A DNA stretch of 64,000 bases from an uncultured Planctomycetota bacterium (GCA_900696465.1 CAADGE010000022.1:281112-345111), one strand, 5' to 3'; positions 8,636-18,729 are shown, counted from the first letter of the stretch. Translations and numbers: made by a program. The notes: generated by a model not told the origin, from the letters alone.

Positions 8636-10630
8636 TCAGGCGAGACGCCTGGCGCGGCGTTCGGCCAGTGACTGGTGCATCAGCAGCGCCCACATGAGCG
8701 ACGACTGCCCCGCGGCGATCACGATATAGACCCATGTCGGCAGGGCAGGGAAGCCGCCCCAGTAGATGAGGATGGCCACGCCGCCGAGGGTCAGGCAGGT
8801 GGCGAGCAGCACGGCTGCGGCGCTGGCGTGAACCCAGGTTGCAAGGTTCGAATCGTGCCGCAGGGCCCAGAAGCCGAAGATTGCCGCCGATCCAAGGAAA
8901 GTCAGCCAGATGGCGCTGGTGTGATGCTGCGAGTAACGCCACGCGGCAAGCCAGCCGAGCCAGGTTTCCGAACCCTTCGGCCAGACGCTCCACAGCAGAG
9001 TCCCGGCAATGCCCAGCGAAACCCACAGCACGCAGAAGGCGAAGCGACGAAGCGATCGGCTTGATGTCATCATGCTGACACCGGTAACCGCAATCAGGCC
9101 TGCCAGCGCCGCCGTCAGAAACATCCAGACCAGCGGCGTGATTTCTCGCACCGTGGCCGGCCGCTGAATGCTTGCTAATGCCCGCATCCGGGCCTCGTCC
9201 AGCTCACCGGTCGCGTCCGGCGTCACGGCTGGTCGAGCGACCGCCGACGTGTTCCGAGCCGCAGTCCCACCCACAGTTGAATCTTCGCCGCGAGGGGCCG
9301 GCTCATCGTCCACGGGCTCATTGGGATTCGGTCGTAAACGTTGCGTTGGCGCCGTCGGCTGCGGCGTTGGACCGATCGGCAATCCCCAGTTTGCCAGCGG
9401 ATCCTGCGAGGCCTGCGTGGACTGCATGCCGGTGGACCGCGTTGCCGTAAAGCCCTCACTGGCCGTCCGCAGCAGTGACATATTCCCCACCGCGCCATAG
9501 ATTCCGAGGCCGGCGATCATCCAGGTGAATGCGAAGGCGACGTTCAGCGCCCCCATTCCCAGTGACAGATGCAGCAGCACCGCCGCCAGCACGGCCAGCT
9601 CAACCGCCACCACCCAGCGCCAGGCCTCGACATTGCGGTAATTGACATCCTCGACGGTCGGTACGTAATCCTTCACCGCCAGCTCGGGGAAGGTTCGCAC
9701 CTGCACGAGTCCCGAAGAGACGCAGTGCCAGGCCAGCGCGATGAGCATGAGAGCGATCAGCAGATGAACCGGCCGCGTGCGAGAAGAGGCGACTCCGATC
9801 GCCGTGAGGATGAGAACCGTGGCCCAGGTGCATTCGTCAGTCCACTCGGAGAGCAACTGCGAAGCCGTCGGACCGATCCACGAGGCCAGCGGGGTCCAGT
9901 CGTACCAGTTATGCATCGTGCCGAAACCGGCGACGGCGACAATGAGCAACCCGATGATTCCGCGAATGCTGATCTTCGAGTTGGCCGGCGATGCGTGGAC
10001 AAGATAACCGAAGGCGGCGGCAAGAATCGCAAGAACATAGCGCGGCGATCCCGCTCCAAGCCATGCAGTCGCGACGCGCGAGAAGCGACCGGCAAGCAGC
10101 GAATCGCAGGAGAAGACCGTCAACGCGAACAGCACGCCGGTGACGATGACCGCGAAGGCGCGGGCACGCAACACAGAAAGCGCCGCAACGACAAGCAGAC
10201 CGCTGGCCATCCATCGTCCCGTCTCCGACGACAAGTGCCGAACGAACGCGGGCAGATGAACCGGCAGCGTCAGGGCGTCGGCTGAACCTTCAGTCGGCTC
10301 AGCTACGACCGTTCCGGTTGACAGCATCAGGACCAGATTCGTCCAGGTGCGAATCGGGAGCGTGGCCAGCACGACACCGATCATCAGAATCGCCATGCCG
10401 AAGATCAGCATGGCCGGTCGCGGCGCGCGTGCCGGGTCCATGCCGGGTCCAAAAGTGACAGTCATCTGCGCAGGATGGACAACAGCGACAGTCTTGGGAG
10501 CGATGCCGTCAAGTGGCGCGATGGAGGCGTGGGCATCTCGCCCGCTCTTAGCAGGGCCAGACTCGGGCGTCGGATCGGGCGCAAGACGAAGGGGGCCGGC
10601 GCCGTTTTCATTCGCAGACACATCGGACAT
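8636..10630 (-). CDS. Large multi-spanning membrane protein, function unknown
   Basis: A 664-residue protein with about a dozen hydrophobic segments that look like membrane helices, for example MLIFGMAILMIGVVLATLPI near residue 95 and GLIAVTGVSMM later. A long Pro/Thr-rich loop (around residues 400-470: GPTPQPTAPTQRLRPNPNEP) separates an N-terminal and a C-terminal membrane block. The first 60 residues are hydrophilic and include SGRDAHAS, which is the translation of the interspersed repeat found elsewhere in the window, so the N-terminus seems to have absorbed a repeat copy. No catalytic motif or known family is recognised. It lies just upstream of the hydrolase gene in the same direction. 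Confidence 0.65.
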   Translation of the reverse strand: MSDVSANENGAGPLRLAPDPTPESGPAKSGRDAHASIAPLDGIAPKTVAVVHPAQMTVTFGPGMDPARAPRPAMLIFGMAILMIGVVLATLPIRTWTNLVLMLSTGTVVAEPTEGSADALTLPVHLPAFVRHLSSETGRWMASGLLVVAALSVLRARAFAVIVTGVLFALTVFSCDSLLAGRFSRVATAWLGAGSPRYVLAILAAAFGYLVHASPANSKISIRGIIGLLIVAVAGFGTMHNWYDWTPLASWIGPTASQLLSEWTDECTWATVLILTAIGVASSRTRPVHLLIALMLIALAWHCVSSGLVQVRTFPELAVKDYVPTVEDVNYRNVEAWRWVVAVELAVLAAVLLHLSLGMGALNVAFAFTWMIAGLGIYGAVGNMSLLRTASEGFTATRSTGMQSTQASQDPLANWGLPIGPTPQPTAPTQRLRPNPNEPVDDEPAPRGEDSTVGGTAARNTSAVARPAVTPDATGELDEARMRALASIQRPATVREITPLVWMFLTAALAGLIAVTGVSMMTSSRSLRRFAFCVLWVSLGIAGTLLWSVWPKGSETWLGWLAAWRYSQHHTSAIWLTFLGSAAIFGFWALRHDSNLATWVHASAAAVLLATCLTLGGVAILIYWGGFPALPTWVYIVIAAGQSSLMWALLMHQSLAERRARRLA
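10537..10557 (-). repeat. Interspersed repeat copy inside a coding region
   Basis: On the minus strand this reads AGCGGGCGAGATGCCCACGC, sharing the GCGGGCGAGATGC core with the copy at 31055-31078. It is in frame within the N-terminal segment of the membrane-protein gene (SGRDAHAS). Confidence 0.5.
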
Positions 10631-10657
10631 CAGGACATTCCGGAAGCATTCGTCGGG

Positions 10658-10702
10658 TGGGCATCGCCCACCGCGTTACTCGTCGCCCGACATTCGTAAC
10701 GT
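10658..10702. repeat. Intergenic palindromic repeat GTGGGCATCGCCCAC
   Basis: A near-perfect palindrome GGTGGGCATCGCCCACC is followed by GCGTTACTCGTCGCCCGAC. It lies in the 237-base gap between the membrane-protein start and the M16 peptidase end. Apart from this repeat and the AAAA-rich stretch near 10840 I see nothing else in the gap. Confidence 0.5.
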
Positions 10703-10867
10703 GGGCACTTTCCAGCGTAGTATTACCCCGGCTGCGCAAAACAATTTCAATATCGGTATGTAAGGCGAGGTACGTTATCAGCGAAAGGACTTTATCGGTG
10801 GTTCCCGGCAGGGGCTACAGGCGCAGCGGTCCGGCGAAAAACGCCGAAAAACAGGGCTTGCAACCCA

Positions 10868-12136
10868 TCAACCCACCAGGACCGCCTTCTCAGGCCAGTG
10901 GCGCGGTCCCAGACTGGTGAGTGCCCCTTCGCCGTTCATCGGCCATTTTCGCAGGTAGGCCCGGATCGAATCGGGCGTGACGGCATCAATGGCCGCGAGC
11001 CGTTCGGTGACATCACGCGGCCGGCCGAGAGCGTCGATGTCGTTGACCAGTTGCATCAGCCGGTAATAGGGGGCCTCCGCTTCGGTGGCCAATCCGGTCC
11101 GTGTGCGATTTCGAACGCGCTGCACCTCGTCGTTGGTGACACCCTTGTCGCAGAGCTTCGCGATTTCCGCGCGCATGGCGGCGAGCAGTTCATCGGCCCG
11201 CTGTGGATCACAGAATCCGAAGGCGATCATCATGGCCGCGTCGCAGTAGTCGATGCGCCCTGCAGCGACGTGGGCGGCGATACCTTCCTGGATGATGTTC
11301 CAGAAGAATCGCGAATTGTGCCCGCCGAGAATCGCCGCGAGGACATCGGCCGTCTCGCGATCGGGGTCCGTGGCCGACGGCGCCGGAAAGGCCAGGGCAA
11401 CGGCCTGTTGCTTGAAACGCTCGACTTTTCGGCACCATGTCCCGCTGCGGAGTGTCGGTGGTGTGGCACGCCGTGGTCGGGGTGCACGGGCCTTCCAGTC
11501 GCCGCTGTGTCGGCGGGCCATCGCCAGGGCCGCGTCGGGGTCCACGTTGCCGGCGACAAGCAGTATCATGTTGCCCGGGTGGTAGCGATCTTCGAAGTAG
11601 CCGTGCAGCTCATCGCGCGAGAGCTTCGAGATCGTGTCCGTCGTGCCGAGCACGGGCCAGGCCAGCGGATGACCCACATAAAGCTGTTCGTGGATCAGAT
11701 CATACACGCAGCGATCGATCTGGTCGGCCGACATGGCGATCTCTTCGAGGATCACCTTCTTTTCCATTTCAAATTCTTCGGCGGGGATGACGCTGCGCAT
11801 CATGTCGGCCAGCAGCTCGATCTGCTTCTCGAGATCTTCGACGCGAACCCATCCAAAGTAGAAGGTGCGCTCCTTCGAGGTGTAGGCGTTGTAGGTGCTG
11901 CCCATGTTGTCAAAGTCGATGGTGATGCGGTGCCAGTCGCGCCGCGGCGTGCCCTTGAAGCACATGTGTTCGAGGAAGTGGGAAACACCCGCAAGTTCGG
12001 GTATCTCATCACGCGCGCCGGTCCGCACGAGATAGCCGGCAGCGGCGCTTTGCACGTGAGGCATGACCTCAATGATGACCCGCAGGCCATTGTCCAGCGT
12101 CCGGTCGACAAAATGGCTCGCTGCCATCTGCTTCAT
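10868..12136 (-). CDS. M16 family zinc peptidase, active subunit
   Basis: A 422-residue insulinase/mitochondrial-processing-peptidase-like protein. The inverted zinc motif HFLEH is intact at residues 53-57 in GVSHFLEHMCFKGT, with a candidate third ligand in the EKKVILEEIAMSAD segment about 75 residues later. The length equals one PqqL/YmxG-type half, so it probably works as a dimer. Its start overlaps the stop of the next upstream gene (ATGA at 12133-12136), and that gene encodes the inactive partner. Together they resemble the two-subunit M16B arrangement in which one chain supplies the zinc site and the other the substrate-binding Arg/Tyr region. Substrate unknown. Confidence 0.9.
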   Translation of the reverse strand: MKQMAASHFVDRTLDNGLRVIIEVMPHVQSAAAGYLVRTGARDEIPELAGVSHFLEHMCFKGTPRRDWHRITIDFDNMGSTYNAYTSKERTFYFGWVRVEDLEKQIELLADMMRSVIPAEEFEMEKKVILEEIAMSADQIDRCVYDLIHEQLYVGHPLAWPVLGTTDTISKLSRDELHGYFEDRYHPGNMILLVAGNVDPDAALAMARRHSGDWKARAPRPRRATPPTLRSGTWCRKVERFKQQAVALAFPAPSATDPDRETADVLAAILGGHNSRFFWNIIQEGIAAHVAAGRIDYCDAAMMIAFGFCDPQRADELLAAMRAEIAKLCDKGVTNDEVQRVRNRTRTGLATEAEAPYYRLMQLVNDIDALGRPRDVTERLAAIDAVTPDSIRAYLRKWPMNGEGALTSLGPRHWPEKAVLVG

Positions 12137-13395
12137 ACCACACCCTCCAGCGGCCGCGGTCCCAGGGTCAGTACGCAGAGGCGATCTCGCGGATGGTTCC
12201 TGAGATACTTCCGCACGTCCTCAACGGTAACCGCCGATAGCTTGGCGTTCTTTTCCGCGATGCTGACCGGCCGACCGTGGAAATAGAGGTCGCTCGACAG
12301 TTCGCTGACCCGTGCCCGTGTGATGTCGCCGTGCGTCTGGGTCTTGGCGATGATGCTGATCTTGGCCCGCTCGATCTCCTCAGCCGTAACGTCCTCCTCG
12401 AGACGATCCACTTCTCGAAGCAGCGTGCGATAGGTCTGATCGCACCGCGCCGGCATGGTTGATGCGCCCATGAAGAGTCGCCCGCCGCTGCGTGGATGCT
12501 CGTCCCAGGCGCCGACCCAGTACACCAGCCCCTGCTTTTCCCGCACTTCGGTAAAGAGCCGCGAACTCATGCCTTCACCCAGAACGCCGAGGGCAATTCG
12601 CTCGACGGGATACGCATCGTCGCGCACGGCGACGCCCGGCCAGCAGATCAGAATGTGCTGTTGCTCCAGTTCCTTGTGATGATGGTGCGCTCCCGGGGTG
12701 AACTCCGCGGCGCGCCCCGGCGTGGTGCCGGGAGCATTTCCCGTCGAATCGTCCGTGCTATCGAAGCCGGTGAAAAGCTGATCAATTCGAGCGGAGGCCT
12801 TATCGATATCCACGGCTCCGCCGAGGGAAATCTGCAGGCGTCGCGCAGTGAAGTGGTGCTTCCAGTAGTCGACGACTTGCTCACGGCGGATTCGCCGGAG
12901 CGATTCCTCGCAGCCGAGTTCGTGTCGACCGAGTCGCGGCCCGTACGCATGGGGACCGATGAGTTTTCGCGCCAGCTCGCCCGGCTCGTCTTCGAGACTC
13001 AGCAGATCCTGTATCGCCAGCTCGACGGCGACTTCGCAGTACTCTTCCGGAAAAATCGGTGTGCGCAGCATCTCCGCGTGCAGGCCCAGGGCGTGATCGA
13101 GATACTCCGGAAGGCAACTGCATCGGAAGACCATCGACTCGCGGCCGACACCGGAGCTGACTTGCGCCCCGAGCGCATCGAATGCGTCGGTCAATTCCTG
13201 CGCGCTGCGCTGCTGTGTCCCCTTGGAGATGGTCTCCTCGACGATGCGGGCCAGGCCGCCGAGTTCCTCGGGTTCGTCGGAAATTCCCGCGAGTACGCGA
13301 ATTTCGTAAGCGACCGTCCTGCGTCCCTCGAGTGGAAGGACCGCCAACTCCACGCCGCAAGCGAGCCGCCGGTGTTCAGTGGATTCCGTCGCCAT
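12133..13395 (-). CDS. M16 family peptidase-like protein, zinc motif lost
   Basis: A 420-residue M16-fold protein. At the place of HxxEH it has ARIVEETISKGT, so the zinc-binding residues are missing and the chain should be catalytically inactive. The rest of the fold is kept: GLHAEMLRTPIFPEE and the C-terminal-half segments VREKQGLVYWVGAW and GGRLFMGASTMPA, including the Arg/Tyr-like region used in substrate binding by active-site-free subunits. The start is taken at ATG 13395 (MATESTEHRR); an in-frame GTG at 13431 would add 12 residues. Translation is coupled to the active subunit by a four-base overlap. Confidence 0.85.
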   Translation of the reverse strand: MATESTEHRRLACGVELAVLPLEGRRTVAYEIRVLAGISDEPEELGGLARIVEETISKGTQQRSAQELTDAFDALGAQVSSGVGRESMVFRCSCLPEYLDHALGLHAEMLRTPIFPEEYCEVAVELAIQDLLSLEDEPGELARKLIGPHAYGPRLGRHELGCEESLRRIRREQVVDYWKHHFTARRLQISLGGAVDIDKASARIDQLFTGFDSTDDSTGNAPGTTPGRAAEFTPGAHHHHKELEQQHILICWPGVAVRDDAYPVERIALGVLGEGMSSRLFTEVREKQGLVYWVGAWDEHPRSGGRLFMGASTMPARCDQTYRTLLREVDRLEEDVTAEEIERAKISIIAKTQTHGDITRARVSELSSDLYFHGRPVSIAEKNAKLSAVTVEDVRKYLRNHPRDRLCVLTLGPRPLEGVV

Positions 13396-13523
13396 CCCGA
13401 TTTTATAGTCAGATTTCGCCTGCCTGGCCACAGGATGAATTTTGCGACTGGATGTGGACGAAAAGACAAGAAAGCACGGCGGACCTGAAAGAGCCGAACC
13501 AGATGGTTGCAGGTGCCGAGTGC

Positions 13524-14000
13524 CTAATTGCGAACCAGAACGACGTTGCCGAGCAGAATAGGTCCGTTGGGTTCGTTGCGCAGCGTCCCGCTGCCCTGGA
13601 GTGTGTCGCCGGCGCCGAGCATCAACTCATATGTATAAATGCCGCCGTTCGTGAAGCTGTCCGGCGAATCACTGAACGAAGCGAAGATTCTGAAAATGCC
13701 CGTATTGCCTTGCGCCTGTGCCGGTGGGGTCGAAACGAGCGGGAGGATGTTGCCGTTGCAGCCGTCGTCGATCTGAGTGATGCGCGAATTAGCGATCGTG
13801 ATGCAGGTCTCGCGCAGTGTGCCTGATGCTGCATGCCGCCACTGCCCGTCGATGTTGATGCTCGGAAGCGGCGGCTCCGGGGCGGGCTCTTCTCCTGTTG
13901 GAGGCGGTGTCTGCGGTTGCAAGGCGGGGCACTGCAGCCCGAGGCACGACACGAGGCAGCCGCAGATCGCAAGGCCGATCAGTCTGGCTTGAAGTTTCAT
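13524..14000 (-). CDS. Small predicted lipoprotein
   Basis: A 158-residue exported protein of unknown function. The ATG at 14000 starts a typical signal (MKLQARLIGLAICGCLVSC) with Cys residues suited to lipid attachment, followed by a Pro/Glu-rich spacer (PQTPPPTGEEPAPEPPLP). The mature part resembles a small beta-rich domain: INIDGQWRHAASGTLRETCI, then IYTYELMLGAGDTLQGSGTL. Longer in-frame starts exist upstream but would spoil the signal peptide. Confidence 0.65.
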   Translation of the reverse strand: MKLQARLIGLAICGCLVSCLGLQCPALQPQTPPPTGEEPAPEPPLPSINIDGQWRHAASGTLRETCITIANSRITQIDDGCNGNILPLVSTPPAQAQGNTGIFRIFASFSDSPDSFTNGGIYTYELMLGAGDTLQGSGTLRNEPNGPILLGNVVLVRN

Positions 14001-14160
14001 TCGGTCGTCCCCCGGGCAGGTTTTCGCGGCGGACCTGCCGGCGAAGATCAGGTACGTGAAGGCCACAATCGCACGCTCAGGACCGCCTACGCCGTTTCAT
14101 CGGAAAGTCATTTTACGACACCGTAGCGAATGAATCAATCAACAACCGACCCTGCGTATG

Positions 14161-14195
14161 AAGAAAGCGGGGCGTGTCGTGGTGACACGCCCCGC
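14161..14195 (-). terminator. Rho-independent terminator for the 14237-15424 gene
   Basis: GCGGGGCGTGTC (14167-14178) and GACACGCCCCGC (14184-14195) form a perfect 12-bp stem with a five-base loop. On the minus strand the stem is followed by TTTCTT. It lies 40 bases after the stop codon. Confidence 0.85.
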
Positions 14196-14236
14196 GCAAA
14201 TCAATTGACTCAGGGCGCTGATGCGCGGTGCGCGGG

Positions 14237-15424
14237 TCAGTTCGAGTGCACGAAGAAGACCGACCAGCCGATCTCATGCACGCCGGGCACGCCGTTGCCG
14301 AAGTTATCGCTCGGCGCCGGGCAGTTGATGTCGGGAATCAGGAACTCGTTGTAACCTGAACTCGGGACGATCGGCAGGATGTCACCGGCTCCGATCGGCG
14401 CCGGCGCCGGTCCGGGCACGTTCGGGTTCACAACCACGCCCTTGCCGAAGAAGGCATCCTTTCGGATCACGAATACGAAGCCACCTTCGCCGGGCGACGG
14501 GTTGAAGTGCTCATCCACGTTGGACATGTCGAGGAAGGCGTACGCCTTCGTCGGGAAACCGGCGCACGTCAGTGGGACGGGATGAAGCTTCAGGTTTCCG
14601 AAGGGTTCGCTGTTGGCGTCGAAATGGTCGCCGTTGACCTGCACCGATTCGAACGCGCCGTCATCGTGCGTGCCGGGCGTGTCAAAGAAGGCGGGCGGTC
14701 CGCCCTTGAGCGCGCCGGTGATGTTGAAAAACCGACCGCTGCGATAGGCGTTGTCACGCATGAAGGCCAGCCAGCCCGTCGGGCCGAGGAAGTTCATCGA
14801 CGCAGTCGTGTTGGTCGGATTGAACTGGAAGTTGATGCCGGTCACCACGATGGCGACGTCACCGCCGGTCAGATCGATGAGACTCCGATTGGCGACCACG
14901 TCATCGTTCGACGGATAGTCGGCCTGACTGCCCTGCGGCGTCATGAAGTAGTCGTTGCCCGCGATATGACCTCGGGCACACGGATTGACCGCCCGCAGAC
15001 TGAACTCGATCTGTGTGAAGAACTGCGGGAAGATCGGCTCCACCGGAACGCGCAGGGCCAGACAGTAGTCGGTATCACCGAGCGTGGCCAGCCAGTCGTA
15101 CTCACTGGGAATGTTGAAGAGATTCGGCGTGAAGATGGCCGGCCCGCCGATCCGGCTCGGCCAGGGATCCGCACCGCCGCCGCCCAGCGGCGCGCAGCGC
15201 TGCTGAGCGCCGAGGCCGTTGTATTGCAGCACGTCCACGCGGAGCTTCTTGCCCACGCCGGTATCGATCAGCCGCGCCGCGTTCTGCCGTCCCTGCGACG
15301 CACCGAGCACCTGCACGTCACCCGCAGCGCCGCCGACGCCTCGCAGCGCGTCGCAGGCGCCGAGCGCTAGAACGCCACCGGCTACGACCGCGAGCGCCAC
15401 AATGATCTTGCTCGAACCTTTCAT
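14237..15424 (-). CDS. Secreted lipoprotein of unknown function
   Basis: A 395-residue exported protein. The ATG at 15424 is chosen because GGGAGGA lies nine bases upstream and a signal peptide with a lipobox follows (MKGSSKIIVALAVVAGGVLA, then LGACDALRG). The mature part has no recognised domain; it contains several even-spaced aromatic segments (FQFNPTNTTASMNFLGPTGW, GGFVFVIRKDAFFGKG) and an NICPAPSDNFGN-like Cys-containing end. A strong terminator follows and the upstream gap has a hairpin, so it is probably transcribed on its own. Confidence 0.75.
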   Translation of the reverse strand: MKGSSKIIVALAVVAGGVLALGACDALRGVGGAAGDVQVLGASQGRQNAARLIDTGVGKKLRVDVLQYNGLGAQQRCAPLGGGGADPWPSRIGGPAIFTPNLFNIPSEYDWLATLGDTDYCLALRVPVEPIFPQFFTQIEFSLRAVNPCARGHIAGNDYFMTPQGSQADYPSNDDVVANRSLIDLTGGDVAIVVTGINFQFNPTNTTASMNFLGPTGWLAFMRDNAYRSGRFFNITGALKGGPPAFFDTPGTHDDGAFESVQVNGDHFDANSEPFGNLKLHPVPLTCAGFPTKAYAFLDMSNVDEHFNPSPGEGGFVFVIRKDAFFGKGVVVNPNVPGPAPAPIGAGDILPIVPSSGYNEFLIPDINCPAPSDNFGNGVPGVHEIGWSVFFVHSN

Positions 15425-15766
15425 ATTCATCTTCCTCCCCCGTGTGCCAGTTGCGTGCAGGAGACCCTCGTGGCCGGGATACACACCGGCCGGGGTGCGG
15501 GTGGCCTGCCTTCACGCACGAGGATCAGATTGCAGCCGCCGCAAGCTGGTTCATGACCACGACGTGCGCCGGAGGAACGATCCTCTGGTTGTTGTGTTGT
15601 GAATCCCCAATCCCCCTCAGGCAATCGTAGGACCCCATGGCGCCGGCGATCAATCGAAAAAAATGTTCCGGCAAATCGCAACGGCGCGCGGCGGTAGTTA
15701 TCGCGCACAATCGCACGCACACGAACGACGTTGCTATTGGTTATGAGACAGATGGAGAGGCGAAGC
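15425..15766 (-). other. 342-base intergenic region upstream of the lipoprotein gene
   Basis: No gene is visible. The part next to the lipoprotein gene can fold into a long hairpin: CCTCGTG near 15468 with CACGAGG near 15517, and within it GGCCGG pairing with CCGGCC. The part near gltX is AT-richer (around 15650-15745) and may hold promoter elements, but none is convincing. Confidence 0.4.
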
Positions 15767-17425
15767 TCACATCGCGCGCGTCCGAAGATCAAGACACCGT
15801 CGAATGCGCGCGAGCGTGGAGGACTTGCCGAGCAGAACCAGCGTCTGACCGATGGCCGGACTTACGGGACGTCCGGCAACGGCGACGCGCAGGGGCTGCG
15901 CAACGTCGCCCATTTTGGCGCCGGACTGTTCGCAGTAGTCGCGGATAAATGCGTCGATTGTCTCGACCGTCCACGGCTCCAGAGAATCTAACTGCGGCAG
16001 AAGCGCCTGCAGCGTCTGATAGCCGCGGCCCTCGCCCTTTTCGAGCACTTTCTTGACCGACTCCTTCTCGTAAGAGACGGCATGATCCGGTATGAAAAGG
16101 ACACCGGCCTTGGCTTCCAGATCCCGAAAGGTGCGAAACCCTCTGCAGGCGTCGAGCAGGTCAGCCGCGACGGCGTCGTCCAGCTTCGACAGTGCCGATC
16201 CGCTGACACTAGCCCAGTCACGGAAGGCCCCCAGCAGACGGTCCGGCGCGGCGGCCGCCACGTAATCCGTGTTCATCGCCAGCAGTTTCTCACGGTCAAA
16301 TCGACCGGCGGTCTTGTTGATCGCCTCCAGCCGGAACGCCTCGATCATTTCCTGCCGCGTGAGAATCTCCCGGTCATCCTTGGGCGACCAGCCGATCAGG
16401 GCGACAAAGTTCACCAGGGCCTCTGGCAGATAGCCGGACAGGCGAAAGTCGTGAACGTCGATCTCGGGGATGACGACGCCCGCCGCGACCGCCAGGCGCG
16501 TGACCTGGGCCATGTCCAGTTCCGTGTCGGCCTTGTCGAGCCATTTATCGAAGGCGTCGGCGCGGCACTCGGCGATCTGTGCGGCCGTCTCTTTCGTCCA
16601 CTGCTTCGTCTTGAGACGGTCCTTCACCGCCGTGCGAACCACCTTGTGTTTGTCCCGCTTGGACATCTTCGTGCCGTCGATGTTAAAGACCAGCGGAAGG
16701 TGGGCGAATTTCGGCGTCGGATAGCCCAGCGCACGCTGGATGAACACGTGCTTCGGCGTGTTCATCAGGTGCTCCTGGGCGCGAAGCACATGCGTGATCT
16801 GCATCTCCGCGTCGTCAACGACGACGGCGAAATGGTATGTCGGCCAGCCGTTCGATTTGACGATGACCAGGTCCTCGATTTGACCGGTCTCGAAGGACAC
16901 ATCGCCGAGTATCTCGTCGTGGACGGTGATCGGCGCATCCGGTGTCTTGAAACGCACCACTACGGGCCGACCTTCCGCCCGGGCCCTTGCCGCATCGGCC
17001 TCGGTCGGCAGCGGATCGGGCCGCGGATATTTGAAGCTCTCCTTCTTCGCCTCGGCGGCCTTCCGCATCGCATCAAGTTCTTCCGGCGTGTCGAAGGCAT
17101 AGTAGGCGTTGCCCTCAGCGAGCAACTTCTTCACGGCCGCGTCGTAGAGGTCTCGCCGCTCGCTCTGCCGATAGGGTCCGAACGGACCGCCGACGTCCGG
17201 GCCTTCGTCGTAGTCCATTCCCAGCCAGCGCAGATCGTCGATGAGCTTCTGCTCAGCGCCTTCGATGTTCCGAAGGATATCGGTGTCTTCAATCCGCAGG
17301 ACGAACGTTCCCCCGTGGCGCCGGCAGAAAAGCCAGTTGAACAGGGCGGTCCGCGCGCCGCCGACGTGCAGATAGCCGGTGGGAGAAGGTGCGAATCGGG
17401 CGCGGACACCACTCATATTCGTCAT
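15767..17425 (-). CDS. gltX: Glutamyl-tRNA synthetase
   Basis: A class I aminoacyl-tRNA synthetase that charges tRNA with glutamate. The HIGH-type motif is in RFAPSPTGYLHVGGARTALF at the N-terminus and the KMSKS-type loop is GTKMSKRDKH. The family signatures FRIEDTD-like (LRIEDTDILRN) and VVVDDAEMQITHVLRAQEH are present. At 552 residues it is longer than the usual 470-500, with an extra helical stretch after the KMSKR loop (KTKQWTKETAAQIAECRADA). Starts at 17443, 17425 and 17416 are all in frame; 17425 is a compromise. It may charge tRNA-Gln as well if no glnS exists, which the window cannot show. Confidence 0.95.
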   Translation of the reverse strand: MTNMSGVRARFAPSPTGYLHVGGARTALFNWLFCRRHGGTFVLRIEDTDILRNIEGAEQKLIDDLRWLGMDYDEGPDVGGPFGPYRQSERRDLYDAAVKKLLAEGNAYYAFDTPEELDAMRKAAEAKKESFKYPRPDPLPTEADAARARAEGRPVVVRFKTPDAPITVHDEILGDVSFETGQIEDLVIVKSNGWPTYHFAVVVDDAEMQITHVLRAQEHLMNTPKHVFIQRALGYPTPKFAHLPLVFNIDGTKMSKRDKHKVVRTAVKDRLKTKQWTKETAAQIAECRADAFDKWLDKADTELDMAQVTRLAVAAGVVIPEIDVHDFRLSGYLPEALVNFVALIGWSPKDDREILTRQEMIEAFRLEAINKTAGRFDREKLLAMNTDYVAAAAPDRLLGAFRDWASVSGSALSKLDDAVAADLLDACRGFRTFRDLEAKAGVLFIPDHAVSYEKESVKKVLEKGEGRGYQTLQALLPQLDSLEPWTVETIDAFIRDYCEQSGAKMGDVAQPLRVAVAGRPVSPAIGQTLVLLGKSSTLARIRRCLDLRTRAM

Positions 17426-17538
17426 GGAGACATCTTGGAGCATGATTCAGGACAGAGCAAGATCGTGTCGAATCGAATCTGAGCTGAATGAAATGACGTA
17501 CACAACGGCCTGCGAAGTCGATGCAATTGCTCGCCGCT

Positions 17539-18728
17539 TCAATTCGTGCCCATCATCGCCACGAACTGCTCAAAGAGATAATGCGAATCGTGCGGTCCGG
17601 GGGCGGATTCGGGGTGGTATTGCACGGCGAAAACGCGCTTCGACGCATGGGAAAAGCCCTCCAGACTGCGGTCGTAGAGATTGATATGCGTCATGCGGCC
17701 ACCGACGGATTCGAGACTGGCGATGTCGACGGCGAAGCCGTGGTTCTGGCTGGTGATCTCCACCCGACCGGTATCGAGATTCAGCACCGGGTGATTGGCC
17801 CCGTGATGGCCGAACTTCAGCTTGTAGGTCTTCGCCCTCAGTGCCAGGGCGAGCAACTGGTTTCCGAGGCAGATGCCGAAGATCGGCAGGCGACCGATCA
17901 ATCGGCGAAGCGTGTCGATCGCATCCGTCACCGTGGCCGGGTCGCCGGGGCCGTTGCCGACGAGCAGCCCGTCCGGCCTGGTGCGGAGGATCGCTTCGGC
18001 ATCGGCGGTCGGAGGTACGACGCGCACGCTGCAGCCGGACGCAATGAGACGACGCAGGATGTTCTGCTTGATGCCGCAGTCGATCGCCACGACGTGATAC
18101 GCTGTGTCGCTCGCTGCGTGCGATCGCGCTCCCTCCGCGGGCTCATAGAGCATTTCGCCCTCGGGCATGACGCGCTCAACGAGTTGAAGGCCCTCCATCG
18201 GAGCGGCGGCACGGGCCATCTCGACGAGCGCCACCGGATCCGCCGTCTCCGTGCTGATAACGCCGCGCTGGCTGCCGCGATCACGCAGACGCCGAGTCAG
18301 GGCGCGCGTGTCGATACCGGCCAGCCCGATGACGCCCGCCTCGCGAAGATACTCGTGCAGATCGCCTGTGGCGCGATGGTTGGAGTGCCGCCGGGCGAGC
18401 TCCCGGACGACGAAACCGGACAAGTGCAACGCGGACACGGGAGCTGTCGCTGACCGGGCAGCCGTCATGGACGATGAGCCGCCTGCTTCGCGAGCGGTCT
18501 TTCGTGGCAGAGATTCGATGTCGTCGGCGTTGATGCCGTAGTTGCCGATCAGCGGCATGGTCATGGCAACGATCTGCCCGCAGTAGGACGGATCGGTGAG
18601 GATTTCCTGATAGCCGCTCATGGCGGTGTTGAAGACGACCTCGCCCTCGGCTGTGCCTTCAGCGCCGAAGTGCTCACCGATGAACACCGTGCCGTCTTCC
18701 AGCGCGAGATGACAGGAGGCATTTTTCA

Positions 18729-18729
<1 letters not shown>
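17539..18729 (-). CDS. carA: Carbamoyl-phosphate synthase small subunit
   Basis: The glutaminase subunit that supplies ammonia to CarB for arginine and pyrimidine synthesis. The N-terminal domain (CHLALEDGTVFIGEHFGAEG, FNTAMSGYQEILTDPSY) and class I amidotransferase domain are complete. The catalytic Cys is in PIFGICLGNQLLALA, and the His/Glu pair is in FAVQYHPESAPGPHDS. The true start is ATG 18729, which overlaps the carB stop (TAATG), so the two subunits are translationally coupled with carB first. An extra Ala/Ser-rich loop (AREAGGSSSMTAARSATAPV) interrupts the N-terminal domain compared with the usual protein. Confidence 0.96.
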
